Below are positions 1 through 9,600 of a stretch of DNA of 16,807 bases, in pieces. The DNA lies in NCBI GenBank assembly GCA_947627815.1, contig CANQXN010000020.1, positions 1 through 16,807 on the forward strand, read 5' to 3'. The stretch comes from an uncultured Clostridia bacterium. GTDB taxonomy: Bacteria > Bacillota > Clostridia > Oscillospirales > CAG-272. How positions within the stretch are numbered: the first letter of the stretch is position 1; every line of letters begins with the position of its first letter. Under the pieces are notes generated by a model. That model was not told the origin of the DNA. It made no database searches and was given only the letters and a program-made list of their open reading frames with translations. The translations under genes were made by a program, and so were the position numbers.

Positions 1-2505
1 GTAGAGCGGGATATCGTCGTCGACATCGGAAGCGGTCAGCGCGGTAAGAACGCCGGTTTTTTCCAGATATTCGCGGTAGATTTCCGCCATGCCTACATAG
101 CTTGCTTCATAGGGCCAGGAACGGATCACATCTCTGCCGCTGCCGTCTTTTTCCACATAGGTGGCGTCGGTCAGCATGAAGTATTTGATCCGATAGTCGC
201 CGGTGTACTTTCTGTCACTCGTCACCGTCCACTCGGCAGCGTCATTGCTCACCGAAACGGCGTCGGCCAGACGGTAGCTGTCCTGCGGACGGGGGAAGAC
301 GGTAATATACACCGAGTTGTACTTGTGGTTCTGGATACCGTGGTCAGAGGTGATGCTGCAAAGCGCGTCGCCGGCGGTGATAATGGCGAAGAAGCCCTGA
401 GGAACGACGGTTTCAAACTCTTCGTAGGCGATTTCGTCGTATTTTTCCTCGACTTTGGGGACATCGTTGTAATACTTGATCTCGGGGAGATCTTCCTCTG
501 TGTCGTCGCCGCCTTCGGAAGGCGTATCCTCCGCAGGCGGGGTTTCGCCCCCTTCGCCGCCTTCACCGGCGCCGGGGTCGGTCGCCTCGGGCGGGGTTTC
601 GGTTCCCTCGCCGCCTTCGCCGCCGTCACTTCCCTCTCCGCCTTCACCGGCGGGCGGGATCACGGCGTTGGGATCGAGCGGCACATCGCTGTTGTAGTAG
701 GCGGGTTTTCCGTTGTACCAGAGCTGTTCTTTGATCTTCAGAACGCCCTCGACACGGTCTTCTTCCTCCACGACATTGCCTTCCGCATCGACATAAACAT
801 AGACCTGATGGCCTTTGTAGGTGATGGGATTGCCTTCTTCATCCACGGCGGGCGCCATGAGGTAGAAGGAAATCACTTCGATGTAAGGCACATACCCCGC
901 CTCCACATACGCGTTGTAGCGCTCGAGCGTATCGATCGGCGCGTAGGTGGGGTTTTCCCAAAGCGCGCTGTCCGACTGCACCGGCGCGGCGTCGGGATTG
1001 GCGGTATCGTAGCGGAATTTGGCAAGATAGTCTTCCAGGGTACGGTAGAGATTGCCATTGGCATCCACCGCGTCTATCATGATCCGGTCGGTTTCGGTAT
1101 AGTACACGGTGGCGCCGTTACTGTCTTTGACCTCGTTCTCCACCCAGACATAGCCGGTGCGGTGTTCGAGGTTGTAGGTGCGCATGATGGTCTTTTCGAT
1201 GACACCGAAGACCGGCATCCGCAGGATTTCACTCTGACCGTTGAACTGGTTCTGGTTGGTCATGCTGTGATAGGTGAAATCGGGGCCGTAGACTTTCCAG
1301 GAAAGTCTGGGCTGGCTGGAAGCGGCGGTGAGGGTGTCCTCGTTGCGGATGATGGTGCCGGAGCCGTCCGGAATGAAGGTATAGCCTTCAAAGTCGTTGG
1401 AGGAGGCGCCGAAATAGGTAAGCACCTTCACGGGGCCTAAACGGTATCTCTGCTCGTTATAGCGAATGCTCTTGGCGGGCAGGCGTACCTCTAAGCCGTC
1501 GGCGGAAAGGGTGTACTCGAGCGCCAGCTCGAAGACGGCGTTGGTATCGTCCTCCGCCTCGTAGCCGGTAAAATCAAGGTCGGATTGCAGATCCTCAAAG
1601 GTATAAGTGGTATACTGCTTTACGGCCGATTCGATGGCGTTGCGGTTTCTTTCCGACAGATTGGGGTTGATGGCCTTGAACCGGATCCAGTCCAAAACGC
1701 CGTCCCCGTCATAGTCGGCATACGCGGGATATTTGTCAAGGTTTTTATAGGTTTTCAGAAGCAGCGCCTGCCGGTCGGGTGTTTTATCGTCGTAAATGAT
1801 GTCCTGATAGTTGGAGCCGATCAGACGGTTGTAGCGGGTGTTCCGCATCGATTCCAGCGTGAGCCGGGTGTTGGGGTTCTGCTCTTTATAAGCTTCCCAT
1901 TCCGCCTCGGTATAGCAGTTTTCCAAGGCGGGCTTTTCGATCACCTCGAGAAAACGGTTATACTCCATCGCGCCGGGGATTAACTGCTTGGAAGTCACGC
2001 GCCCCAGGGTGTATTCCACCCGGATCCCGTTTCGAATGTTCTTGACGGTGATCTGGCCGCGGCGCGCCGCTTCGTTAAAGCTCTTGAGTTCGGTGGTCTT
2101 GCCGTCCTGAATGTTGACAAAGGACAGCTCGATCTGAGACATCATCGCCTGCTTGTAGGAGTCGGGTACAGACGCCACATCATAGGGGTTGGTGGTGAGA
2201 ATCTGCCCTGTGAGCTGATTACGCACCGCCACCTCGCCGGTGGATTCGTCGGCATACAGCTCGTACCCCGATATCGTCAGGCGGTGTTCCATGGTCGCCA
2301 ATTTGTCTTCTTTGCTCTCAAAGACATTGGAAGCATCTAAGTAGAGGTCGATCCGGTCGGCTTCCTCCAAAAGCTTTGCTTCCTCGTCAAAGGGAGAGAG
2401 GGCAAAGGATACCATGGGGAAGAGAGACACCAGCGTTCCGAGGAGAAAGACCCAAAGAATCAGGGCAGACAAATATCTTAAATTTTTACTGAATCCTGTT
2501 TTCAT
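1..2505 (-). CDS. Secreted DUF5696-family protein, 3' end cut by window edge
   Basis: An open frame of 835 codons runs from ATG at 2505 to the left edge without a stop, so the C-terminus is missing. AAGGAG lies 8 nt before the ATG, and the upstream propeller/Yip1 gene ends 17 nt away, so this is the last visible gene of the transporter operon. Residues 12-35 form a signal peptide or N-terminal anchor. The middle part carries features I associate with DUF5696: EGYTFIPDGSG, YGPDF, MPVFGV, and near the edge the YVGMAEIYREYL helix. This match is from memory, not a search. A Gly/Glu/Pro-rich acidic linker interrupts the protein at about residues 617-675. The family has no established activity. The YxGMAxxYRxYL segment followed by a DIPL motif could be the start of a glycosidase-like barrel, but that is inference. 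The signal peptide and operon position suggest an extracellular role in glycan handling. Confidence 0.8.
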   Translation of the reverse strand, partial: MKTGFSKNLRYLSALILWVFLLGTLVSLFPMVSFALSPFDEEAKLLEEADRIDLYLDASNVFESKEDKLATMEHRLTISGYELYADESTGEVAVRNQLTGQILTTNPYDVASVPDSYKQAMMSQIELSFVNIQDGKTTELKSFNEAARRGQITVKNIRNGIRVEYTLGRVTSKQLIPGAMEYNRFLEVIEKPALENCYTEAEWEAYKEQNPNTRLTLESMRNTRYNRLIGSNYQDIIYDDKTPDRQALLLKTYKNLDKYPAYADYDGDGVLDWIRFKAINPNLSERNRNAIESAVKQYTTYTFEDLQSDLDFTGYEAEDDTNAVFELALEYTLSADGLEVRLPAKSIRYNEQRYRLGPVKVLTYFGASSNDFEGYTFIPDGSGTIIRNEDTLTAASSQPRLSWKVYGPDFTYHSMTNQNQFNGQSEILRMPVFGVIEKTIMRTYNLEHRTGYVWVENEVKDSNGATVYYTETDRIMIDAVDANGNLYRTLEDYLAKFRYDTANPDAAPVQSDSALWENPTYAPIDTLERYNAYVEAGYVPYIEVISFYLMAPAVDEEGNPITYKGHQVYVYVDAEGNVVEEEDRVEGVLKIKEQLWYNGKPAYYNSDVPLDPNAVIPPAGEGGEGSDGGEGGEGTETPPEATDPGAGEGGEGGETPPAEDTPSEGGDDTEEDLPEIKYYNDVPKVEEKYDEIAYEEFETVVPQGFFAIITAGDALCSITSDHGIQNHKYNSVYITVFPRPQDSYRLADAVSVSNDAAEWTVTSDRKYTGDYRIKYFMLTDATYVEKDGSGRDVIRSWPYEASYVGMAEIYREYLEKTGVLTALTASDVDDDIPLY

Positions 2506-2522
2506 CTGTGATTCTCCTTTCT

Positions 2523-4685
2523 TTACATACGGAACTGGATCTCGGAGATCAGGTTGGACACAAAGGATACCATCTTGATTAAGAGGTTGGAGAAGAGTGC
2601 CACAACAAACATGATCACGAGCATTCCCAAGATGGTGCCGAGGATGGTGCCGACATTTTTCATCAGCGTGTAGTCATGCGTGACCATGGTGCCGAAGAAG
2701 AGCAGGAGGCCAAGCCAGACAAAGCAGATGGCAACCACCAGGGTGACAAAACCTCTTTCGTTGTCCGCTACCACATGCGTCATGAGGGTGGACACCGGCA
2801 GGAGAAGCACAATCGGCGTCAGGGAGTAGCAGGAGGCGATGAAGACATCTTTGAAGCTCCCTTCCCCTTCAAACAGGGTGGTCAGACACCAGTTGGCGGT
2901 CACAAAGAGGAGCAGCGGCACAAGCAGTGAGCTTAACTGAATCAGCACGCTGGTGTAGCTTAGGCGGGGATTGTAAAGATAGGACTGACCCACCGAGTTA
3001 TACGCCATGGCGATGACGGTCAGCGCCAAAATGATGAGCGCCGCCCGCAATGACCCGCGTTTTTCGTGCTTGAGATCCCAATAGCCGTCAAAGGGATGGA
3101 AGATCACATGGAAGGCATACATCAGTTCCTCCCACAGGGTCTTCTTCTTGCCCGAGACGGCAGCGCGCCGGTTGACCTTGCCCGCATAGCGGAAGAAGAG
3201 CCAGATCAGCACGCAGACGGCCACCACGACGATGGGGATCAACCAGATGAAGCGGGAGAGCCAGTCTTTCCGCCACTGCACAAAGGCGGAGGAATAGTCG
3301 GCCGTGTTATAAGCGATCTGGAAATATTCCATCGCTTTTTCCCACTGACCCTGCCGGTAATAGGCTTTGCCCAAACCGACATAGGCGGCGTCAAAGTTGT
3401 TATTGCTCCTTAAAATGTCGTTCCAGTCCTGCTCGGCCAGCGAATACTGCCGATCGTTGTTGTGCCGGATGGCGGTGAGGAGCAGTTCGCCGTATTCGGT
3501 CATGGAATAGACGGTAAAGGAGTTGGTATCGGAGTCAAGCACTAAGATCTTGCTGCCCTGATAGACGATGCCGACAGCGGATTGGATATTCCCCGACTGC
3601 ATTCCCTTGTCGCCGTAGACGAAAAGCAGTTCGCCGTTGTCGTCGTAAGTAAAGACCTTGCTCCGTTTTTTATCGATGATCGACCAGATGCCTTCCGGCC
3701 CCAGCGCCACATCCACGATATCGGAGACGCCGGTGGGCGAATCGTCATACGCCCGCTCCCGGAAGTCCACTTCGCCGGCCGGGGAGAAGAACCCGTTGCG
3801 CTTCATGATGTCGGTGCCGGCGGTATTCAGCCGTTTGACCGGAGAATAGGCCGATGTCTTATCACGGATCGCGCCGGAGCGGTCGCTTTCGTCGGCGGAG
3901 TCGGTGGTGATCCAGATGAAGTCGTTGTCATCGATGGTGATGTTATTGTATTCGCGGGAGATGATGGCCTCCTGCTGCGCGATGACTTCCGCCGATTGGA
4001 AGCGCCGCCAGAAGAGGGTCCAGGCGCTCACCGACGCCTTCTGGGCGCCGAGGAACTGCTCAAAGGTGCCGTCCGAGGAGAGCGCGACAATGCCCTGATA
4101 GATGCCGGGCGCCACCACGAAGATACGGCCGGTGGAGTCGACCGCCAAAGCGGTGGGGTTATATTCGTTGGTGTCGTCGAAGATATCCGAGCTGGGTTCG
4201 CCGATGATGCGCTCGTAATTGCCTTCGCCGTCAAATACCACGATACGGGCATTGTTGGTGTCGGCCACATAGATATGCTTGCCGGCGTGGAGGGCGCCGC
4301 CCTCGCCGACTTCCAGCCCCTCCCAGACAAAGACGCCCTGGCAGCCGTTCAACGAGTCGTCGCCGCCGCCCAAGTCGTTGGAAAAGGTGGAAATTTCAAA
4401 GAGGAATTTGTAGTATTCGTCCAACACCACGATACGGTTGTTTTTCGGATCGGCGATATAGACATTGCCCGCGTCATCGGTCTCGATGTCGGTAGGGCCG
4501 TTCAGCGCCGTGGTTAGTCCCATATCGGTGGAAAAGATATCGTCGGTGAAGGTATAGGCATCGGGCGACGCCTGCGAATTGCCGTCAATCGAATAGGTAT
4601 AGGAATCGGCAAAGGAGCCGACCGTCCCAAACAGCATCAGGACAAGGACGGCCAAGGTAAGAAACACGGTTAATTGCTTTTTCAT
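2523..4685 (-). CDS. Membrane protein: NHL-type beta-propeller, TPR and Yip1-like domain
   Basis: 720 aa. AGGAGGG sits 6 nt before the ATG and the preceding permease ends 12 nt upstream. Residues 1-26 are a signal peptide. Residues 60-400 hold NHL-like propeller blades: GPTDIETDDAGNVYIAD then NNRIVVLD, ADTNNARIVVFDGEG, PTALAVDSTGRIFVV, and later VDVALGPEGIWSIIDKKRSKVFTYD. Residues 413-470 look like one to two TPR units (AAYVGLGKAYYRQGQWEKAMEYF). A transmembrane helix at 478-500 is followed by a basic stretch (KVNRR, GKKK), which puts the propeller outside and that stretch inside by the positive-inside rule. Residues 545-700 contain about five more helices resembling bacterial Yip1 domains (HPFDGYWDLKHEKRGS, then FKDVFIASCYSLTPIV). 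I recall Yip1 proteins next to DUF5696 genes and carbohydrate ABC transporters. The molecular function is unknown; a surface sensor or scaffold for the transporter is inference. Confidence 0.85.
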   Translation of the reverse strand: MKKQLTVFLTLAVLVLMLFGTVGSFADSYTYSIDGNSQASPDAYTFTDDIFSTDMGLTTALNGPTDIETDDAGNVYIADPKNNRIVVLDEYYKFLFEISTFSNDLGGGDDSLNGCQGVFVWEGLEVGEGGALHAGKHIYVADTNNARIVVFDGEGNYERIIGEPSSDIFDDTNEYNPTALAVDSTGRIFVVAPGIYQGIVALSSDGTFEQFLGAQKASVSAWTLFWRRFQSAEVIAQQEAIISREYNNITIDDNDFIWITTDSADESDRSGAIRDKTSAYSPVKRLNTAGTDIMKRNGFFSPAGEVDFRERAYDDSPTGVSDIVDVALGPEGIWSIIDKKRSKVFTYDDNGELLFVYGDKGMQSGNIQSAVGIVYQGSKILVLDSDTNSFTVYSMTEYGELLLTAIRHNNDRQYSLAEQDWNDILRSNNNFDAAYVGLGKAYYRQGQWEKAMEYFQIAYNTADYSSAFVQWRKDWLSRFIWLIPIVVVAVCVLIWLFFRYAGKVNRRAAVSGKKKTLWEELMYAFHVIFHPFDGYWDLKHEKRGSLRAALIILALTVIAMAYNSVGQSYLYNPRLSYTSVLIQLSSLLVPLLLFVTANWCLTTLFEGEGSFKDVFIASCYSLTPIVLLLPVSTLMTHVVADNERGFVTLVVAICFVWLGLLLFFGTMVTHDYTLMKNVGTILGTILGMLVIMFVVALFSNLLIKMVSFVSNLISEIQFRM

Positions 4686-4697
4686 GTCTTGCCCTCC

Positions 4698-5579
4698 TTA
4701 ATCCTTCATACCCGAGGTAGCCATCGTTTCGATGATGTTGCTCTGGGAAATGACGAATACGATGATCGGCACGATCATCATGACCACGGCGGAAGCCGCG
4801 CCGGCGCCGGCACGGACGATACCGCCGGCCAAGATCTGACCGATGGCATAGCTGAATGTCTTCAGCTGCTCACTGTAAATATAGATGGTGGAACCGGTAT
4901 TCCACAGACCCTGGAAGGAGTAAACGATCAGGGTCAGCCAAGCCGGTTTGACCATCGGCATGGCGATGTGCCAGAAGGTGTAAAGCTCGCTGGCGCCGTC
5001 CAGCCGCGCCGATTCGAGTACGGCATCCGACACCGAGGAATCCATGAAGTTCTTCATCAGGTAAAGACCCAGGGTAGAACCCCAGGCGGGGATGATGATC
5101 GCCCAGAGGGTATCCACCCAGCCCAGTGCCGACATGATGATGAAGTTCGCGATGGAAGCCGCCACCGCGTTGAACATCAAGGAAGTCTCAACCAGCTTGA
5201 ACATCCATTTCTTGCCGGGAAAGTACATTTTGGAAAGCACATAGGAGGCAAGAGAGGAGAGGAAGAGGTTGCCGAAAGTACCGCCTACCGTGATGACCAC
5301 GGTATTGAAGAGGTAACGGGAGAACGGCACCCAGGAAGTGTTCATGAGGCGGAACAGGTCCTTGAAGTTTTTGAGCGTCGGCGCCGTCACATAGAATTTC
5401 GGGGGGAAGGCCCACAGCTCATCGAGGGGCTTTAATGCCTGGATCACGGTGTAATACATGGGGATGAACATGAAGATGCCCATGATAGCCAGGAAGAAGA
5501 AGATACCGAAGTCACCGCCTGCCGAGCGGTTGAGGACGACAGTATGTTTTCTGACGCGTAATTTCTTTTCTTTTGCCAT
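4698..5579 (-). CDS. Carbohydrate ABC transporter permease, MalG/AraQ-like
   Basis: 293 aa, the normal size for the second permease of a CUT1-type sugar importer in the cytoplasmic membrane. A hydrophobic helix at about 25-48 is followed by a periplasm-side-type loop (ALKPLDELWAFPPKF) and a membrane core from about 90 to 285. The EAA loop that contacts the ATPase is clear at about residues 189-212: ESARLDGASELYTFWHIAMP. The start is set by the upstream permease stop TAA, one base before this ATG; the ribosome site (AAGGTGGGG) lies inside the upstream coding end, so translation is probably coupled. Substrate cannot be read from the sequence; an oligosaccharide is likely from the family and from its CBM-bearing binding protein. 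No ATPase gene accompanies it here. Confidence 0.93.
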   Translation of the reverse strand: MAKEKKLRVRKHTVVLNRSAGGDFGIFFFLAIMGIFMFIPMYYTVIQALKPLDELWAFPPKFYVTAPTLKNFKDLFRLMNTSWVPFSRYLFNTVVITVGGTFGNLFLSSLASYVLSKMYFPGKKWMFKLVETSLMFNAVAASIANFIIMSALGWVDTLWAIIIPAWGSTLGLYLMKNFMDSSVSDAVLESARLDGASELYTFWHIAMPMVKPAWLTLIVYSFQGLWNTGSTIYIYSEQLKTFSYAIGQILAGGIVRAGAGAASAVVMMIVPIIVFVISQSNIIETMATSGMKD

Positions 5580-5580
5580 C

Positions 5581-6549
5581 TTACTGCCCCACCTTCGATA
5601 GTAGTATCTGCACCAGCTTGTTGGACCCTATCATAATAATGAAGAGAATCGTAGCAATGGCGCAGGCGTAACCTGTCTCAAACCGGGCGCCGCCGTAGTC
5701 GTTCAGGTGATGCATGATCGTCCAGGCGCAATAGTCGACCGAGGGGTTGCCGGCGAGGGCATCCACGATGCCGCCGAAGCCGAACGCCCCGGTGATGGAC
5801 ATCACGGCGCCGAACATTAACTGCTGTTTCATGGATGGCAAGGTGATATACCAAAGCTCCTGCCAACGGTTTTTGATGCCGTCCACCGCTCCGGCCTCAA
5901 ACATCGATTTATCGATGGTCTGAAGACCGGCGATAAAGGCTAAGAACGCGGTGCCGAGCGATGTCCACAACGCCACGACGATACAGAGCGGCATGACATA
6001 ATTGGCGTCCTGGAAAAAGAGGATCGGCGTATCGATCAGCCCCAAATTCAAGAGCTGCCCGTTGACCCAGCCGTAGGAGTCGCTGGAGAAGGCCACCTGC
6101 CAGATCATATAGACCGAACCCGAAATGTTCGGCGCATAGAAGACCAGGGTGACCAGGGCGCGGAGCTTCGGCGGAAGCTCGTTGATAAACCAGGCGATCA
6201 CAAAGGACAGTATGTAGGAAACAGGTCCTGTCACCGCCGCGAAAATCAGGGTATTCTGGCAGGCCAGAATGAAGATATCGTCGTCAAGGAAAAGCCGGGC
6301 ATAGTTGTCCATGCCGATCCAGACAGGCGCTTCGATCATGTTGAAGGAGGTAAAGCCCAGTCCGAAGGATACGAAAACCGGGATGATGGTGAAGGTCAGG
6401 AAGATGATATAGTAGGGCGCCAGCATCACATACGCGACCCAGTTGTTCTTCATTTCCTTCAGCGTCCAACGCAACTTCGACATGTCTTTTCTCGAAACCG
6501 CACGCTTTTTCGGTTGGACGGCGGCGGTTTGTGCGACTTTGTCAGACAT
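5581..6549 (-). CDS. Sugar ABC transporter permease, MalF/UgpA/LplB-like
   Basis: 322 aa with a polar N-terminal tail (about 1-35) and roughly six membrane segments. The first, at 38-62, is followed by FTSFN and WIGMDNYARLF, the usual opening of CUT1 first-permease subunits. The EAA motif that docks onto the nucleotide-binding protein is at about 217-241: FEAGAVDGIKNRWQELWYIT followed by LPSMK. AAGGAG lies 10 nt before the ATG. It follows the solute-binding protein gene after a 74-nt gap containing a stem-loop, and abuts the second permease with a one-base gap. The two permeases should form the membrane channel of one importer together with an ATPase encoded elsewhere. Confidence 0.93.
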   Translation of the reverse strand: MSDKVAQTAAVQPKKRAVSRKDMSKLRWTLKEMKNNWVAYVMLAPYYIIFLTFTIIPVFVSFGLGFTSFNMIEAPVWIGMDNYARLFLDDDIFILACQNTLIFAAVTGPVSYILSFVIAWFINELPPKLRALVTLVFYAPNISGSVYMIWQVAFSSDSYGWVNGQLLNLGLIDTPILFFQDANYVMPLCIVVALWTSLGTAFLAFIAGLQTIDKSMFEAGAVDGIKNRWQELWYITLPSMKQQLMFGAVMSITGAFGFGGIVDALAGNPSVDYCAWTIMHHLNDYGGARFETGYACAIATILFIIMIGSNKLVQILLSKVGQ

Positions 6550-6589
6550 TTGAAAAACTCTCCTTACTTATAAGATTTCAGGGATTCGG

Positions 6590-6623
6590 GGGAAAGAAGT
6601 GTGACTGTTTTCGATTCTTTCCC
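6590..6623 (-). promoter_or_regulatory. Intercistronic stem-loop between binding-protein and permease genes
   Basis: Directly after the stop codon of the solute-binding protein gene the DNA forms a perfect 9-bp stem, GGGAAAGAA / TTCTTTCCC (6590-6598 and 6615-6623), with a 16-nt loop. There is no T-run right after the stem in the minus direction, so it is not a clear intrinsic terminator. Stem-loops at this position in sugar ABC operons commonly protect the binding-protein message from 3' decay and keep permease expression lower; applying that here is inference. Confidence 0.5.
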
Positions 6624-9600
6624 TCACTTGCCTGTGGTGTCGGGTGTTTCGTCAGACCCGGTATAGGAGATATCGAAGTAGGCCATGCCGAACTCCTGCC
6701 GTTTTCTGGTAAGCTCTTTGTTGATTTCGATCACATAGCTCTGGAGGGAATCGGCGGCATCGGCGTTGTCATTGTAAACTGCTAAGAAAGCAAAGTTGAC
6801 ATAACGGCTGATGATGTAGCTGCCGGGATACTCCGGCACGGCGGCCAGATTGGCGAACTGCGCCATCAGGTTGTTTTTCTCGGCGGTCGTCCAAGGCAGG
6901 GATTCCAGCGCTTCCACATTGGCGGTCTGGTGCTTGGATACCGAACCCAAAAGCGCGGTCAATTCGTTGGCGTAGTTGGTCTGTGTCTCGGCGGAGACGA
7001 ACCATTTCATGAATTCCCACGCCTGTTTCGTCTTATCTTCGGTGCGTTCTTCGTTGCGCACCATGATAATGGCGGAAACGCCCGAGACAGAGTCGTTGTT
7101 GCGCCAGATCTCATTGCCGTCCGCGTCATAGTCGACATAGGCCGGCAGGGGAACGAACTGCCACAGCCCCTTGATCTCGGTGGCGTACACCGAAAGCTGC
7201 GTATAGGTGCCGTAGTCCATGATCCCGATCGGGATTTCGCCGCTGCGGAACCGGTTGGCAAAGTCGTAGGTTACCGGGAAGCGGTACTGTTCAAAGAAGC
7301 TGCAGAGGTATTCAAACGCCTCAAGGTTGACATCTTTTTCGAGCGCGATCTTTCTGCCGTCATCGGCGTAAAGCTCGCCGCCCATCTGATAGAGGAAGAG
7401 GTTCAGACCGCCCAGCGCCGTGGGGAAGGCCACTTCCATGTGGTTCTTCTGCAAGGTGGCGATGATGGCCGTCAGCTCCCGCCAGGTGGTAGGCGCCTGA
7501 ATGCCCATATCGAGGAAAACATCGGCACGGTAGAAGAGCATGGAGAAGTTCTGCGTTTCGGGCAGGCCGTACACCGTTTCCTTGTAATAGTATTCGGTGT
7601 TGTCGCTCTTATCGGTATATTTCACCGCGTAATACCCTTTTTCGCGCGCCACATGGTAGGCATACTGCCCGAGCGGCACGGCGTATTCGCGGTCATAGGT
7701 GGCTTCGTATTCCTGCTTGACTCTCTCGTATTCTTCATAGTCAGCAGGGGTAAAGGCATAGGCTTCGGCCTTTTCCTCTTCGCTGACATCGCCCGACCAA
7801 TAAAGCTCGCGCAGCGTCAGCGGGATCATGGCGGCATCGGTGAACCAGCTTGCCACTTCATCGTAGCCTTCCATTTCATCGACGCCGATGACAGCCGAAC
7901 GGATCGCCCAGTTGATCACATCGCCCGAGCCGTGTCCCATAGAAACATCGGGACCCACGCCGGCGAGGATCGAGGGGATCAGCGAGCCGCCGGCCACGAG
8001 TTCGAGCACCACGCTGTAGCCGTCGGTCTTGGAGTTAAAGCCGTTGGTGATCAGGTTTCTTATGATCTGCGCCTGGTCGCGGCCCAGCGTCGTCCAGACG
8101 GTGATGACATTGTCTTCGTCAATCTCTTCCATGGTGCCGAGCGTATCGTAGTTGTTGTTGAAAGAGACAAAGAACATGGAAATTTCATACCACAAGGCCT
8201 GAAAGAAGTTTTCCACCGCTTTGGGGAATTCCTTTTCGGGGGTATCGGGGCTTTGCACCTGGAGATAATCGAGCTGCAGGGGCTGGTTCATGGAAGTCTG
8301 GAGCCATGTACCGAGCGTACCGAGCTGGTTTTTCAGGTTGGTCATGTTCCGCGCGATGTTGGCCTGGTTGCTCCCCATGCGTTCCAGAAGCAAGGAGACG
8401 GTTTGCAAAGTCTTGGCGTGAGAACCCGCCGTGCCGGTCTGCTCCTCGAACATATCGGAGATTTCCTGCAGCCGGATCGACTGAACGAGCAGTTCGTCGA
8501 CATCGTCGGGCATGATGTCGTAGAAACCGTAGTCACGGTTGGCGTCGGGGGTCGTACCGGTGAGCCGCAGGATCTTGATATAAATATTATTGATGGTTTG
8601 CAGCGAATTGGACACCTGCCGCAAAATCTCGGACATGTTGCCGAACGAGGCTTCCAGCTCGATGTCGTTGACGCCCTTTTCGAGATAGAGGTTGAGCGCC
8701 ACGCCGTCGCCGGTGTTGATCGCGCCGACCTGCCAGTCGTCGCTGTAGTTGAACTGGAGATAATAGGCTTCCTCAAACGGCACGGTGGCTTCGGTCTCGC
8801 TCGCCAGCCGCACCCGCAGGGTACGGGAGGAGAAAGTACCGGCCAGCACGCTCTGTTTGAAGCGGAGCACCAGCGAATAAAAGCCGCTTTCCGGCACCTC
8901 GATCGAATAGCGCACCCACTGACCGAGCGTCTGCCATTTTTCGCCGCCGTCGCCGCCCAAGGTGTTCATCTTCACATTCGCGGCGCTCTGCGGCTCGGTG
9001 ATGTAACTGGTTCTGTCGTTGGTGGCATACACCGTATTTTCACTGGTTGCCGTGGGATATTCGGCCTGAATCTTGATCGGGTCGCCGCTGTAGTTGACGG
9101 CGCCCTTGTCGCGATAGGCTTTCACATAGGCGTCGTAATCGGGCAGCTCGTCGGCAGGCTCTAAGCTGATGGAGCTGACGAACATGGCTTCCCGCTGGCC
9201 TTCCAGCGCGATGGTGTTATCGCCTTTCTGGAAATAAAAGAGCAGCGGCAGGGTTTCATACCCCGTGGAGTCCATGCCGATATAGGTGCGCCATTCGGGA
9301 GCCTGCACCTTGTCAGCCTTGACTTCGTTGCCGTTGATGTCGGTCTTGAACTGCGGCACTTTGTTGCCGCTGGCGTCTTCGATCATGACAACGCCGTTTT
9401 CGTCCTGCTGGAAGGAAGCCTCGTCATCGCGCCACACCTTGGTCATGGTCAGAAAGCGCGCTTCATAATACGGCACGCGGCCGTTGATGTAAAGCGTGCG
9501 CTCGATGGATGTGGTTTTCGAGGCTTCGCCCGTCGTGCCGTCATTGGGCAGATAGCGGATGACAAGATTGTATTTGCCGGTGTCGGGAACCTGAATGTGC

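Noticed and set aside
476..697. Pro/Ser repeat peptide on the plus strand
   Set aside because: It is the reverse complement of the acidic Gly/Glu linker of the DUF5696 protein, not a gene.
325..1440. Long plus-strand open frame (371 codons) over the DUF5696 gene
   Set aside because: The product is a low-quality, G/V/F-rich sequence with no recognisable motif. The opposite strand carries a signal peptide, ribosome site and family motifs. GC-rich third positions keep the antisense frame open.
6930..9164. Plus-strand open frame of 744 codons inside the binding-protein gene
   Set aside because: It is antisense to a clear solute-binding protein and its H/R/G-rich product shows no domain. It is an artefact of codon bias.
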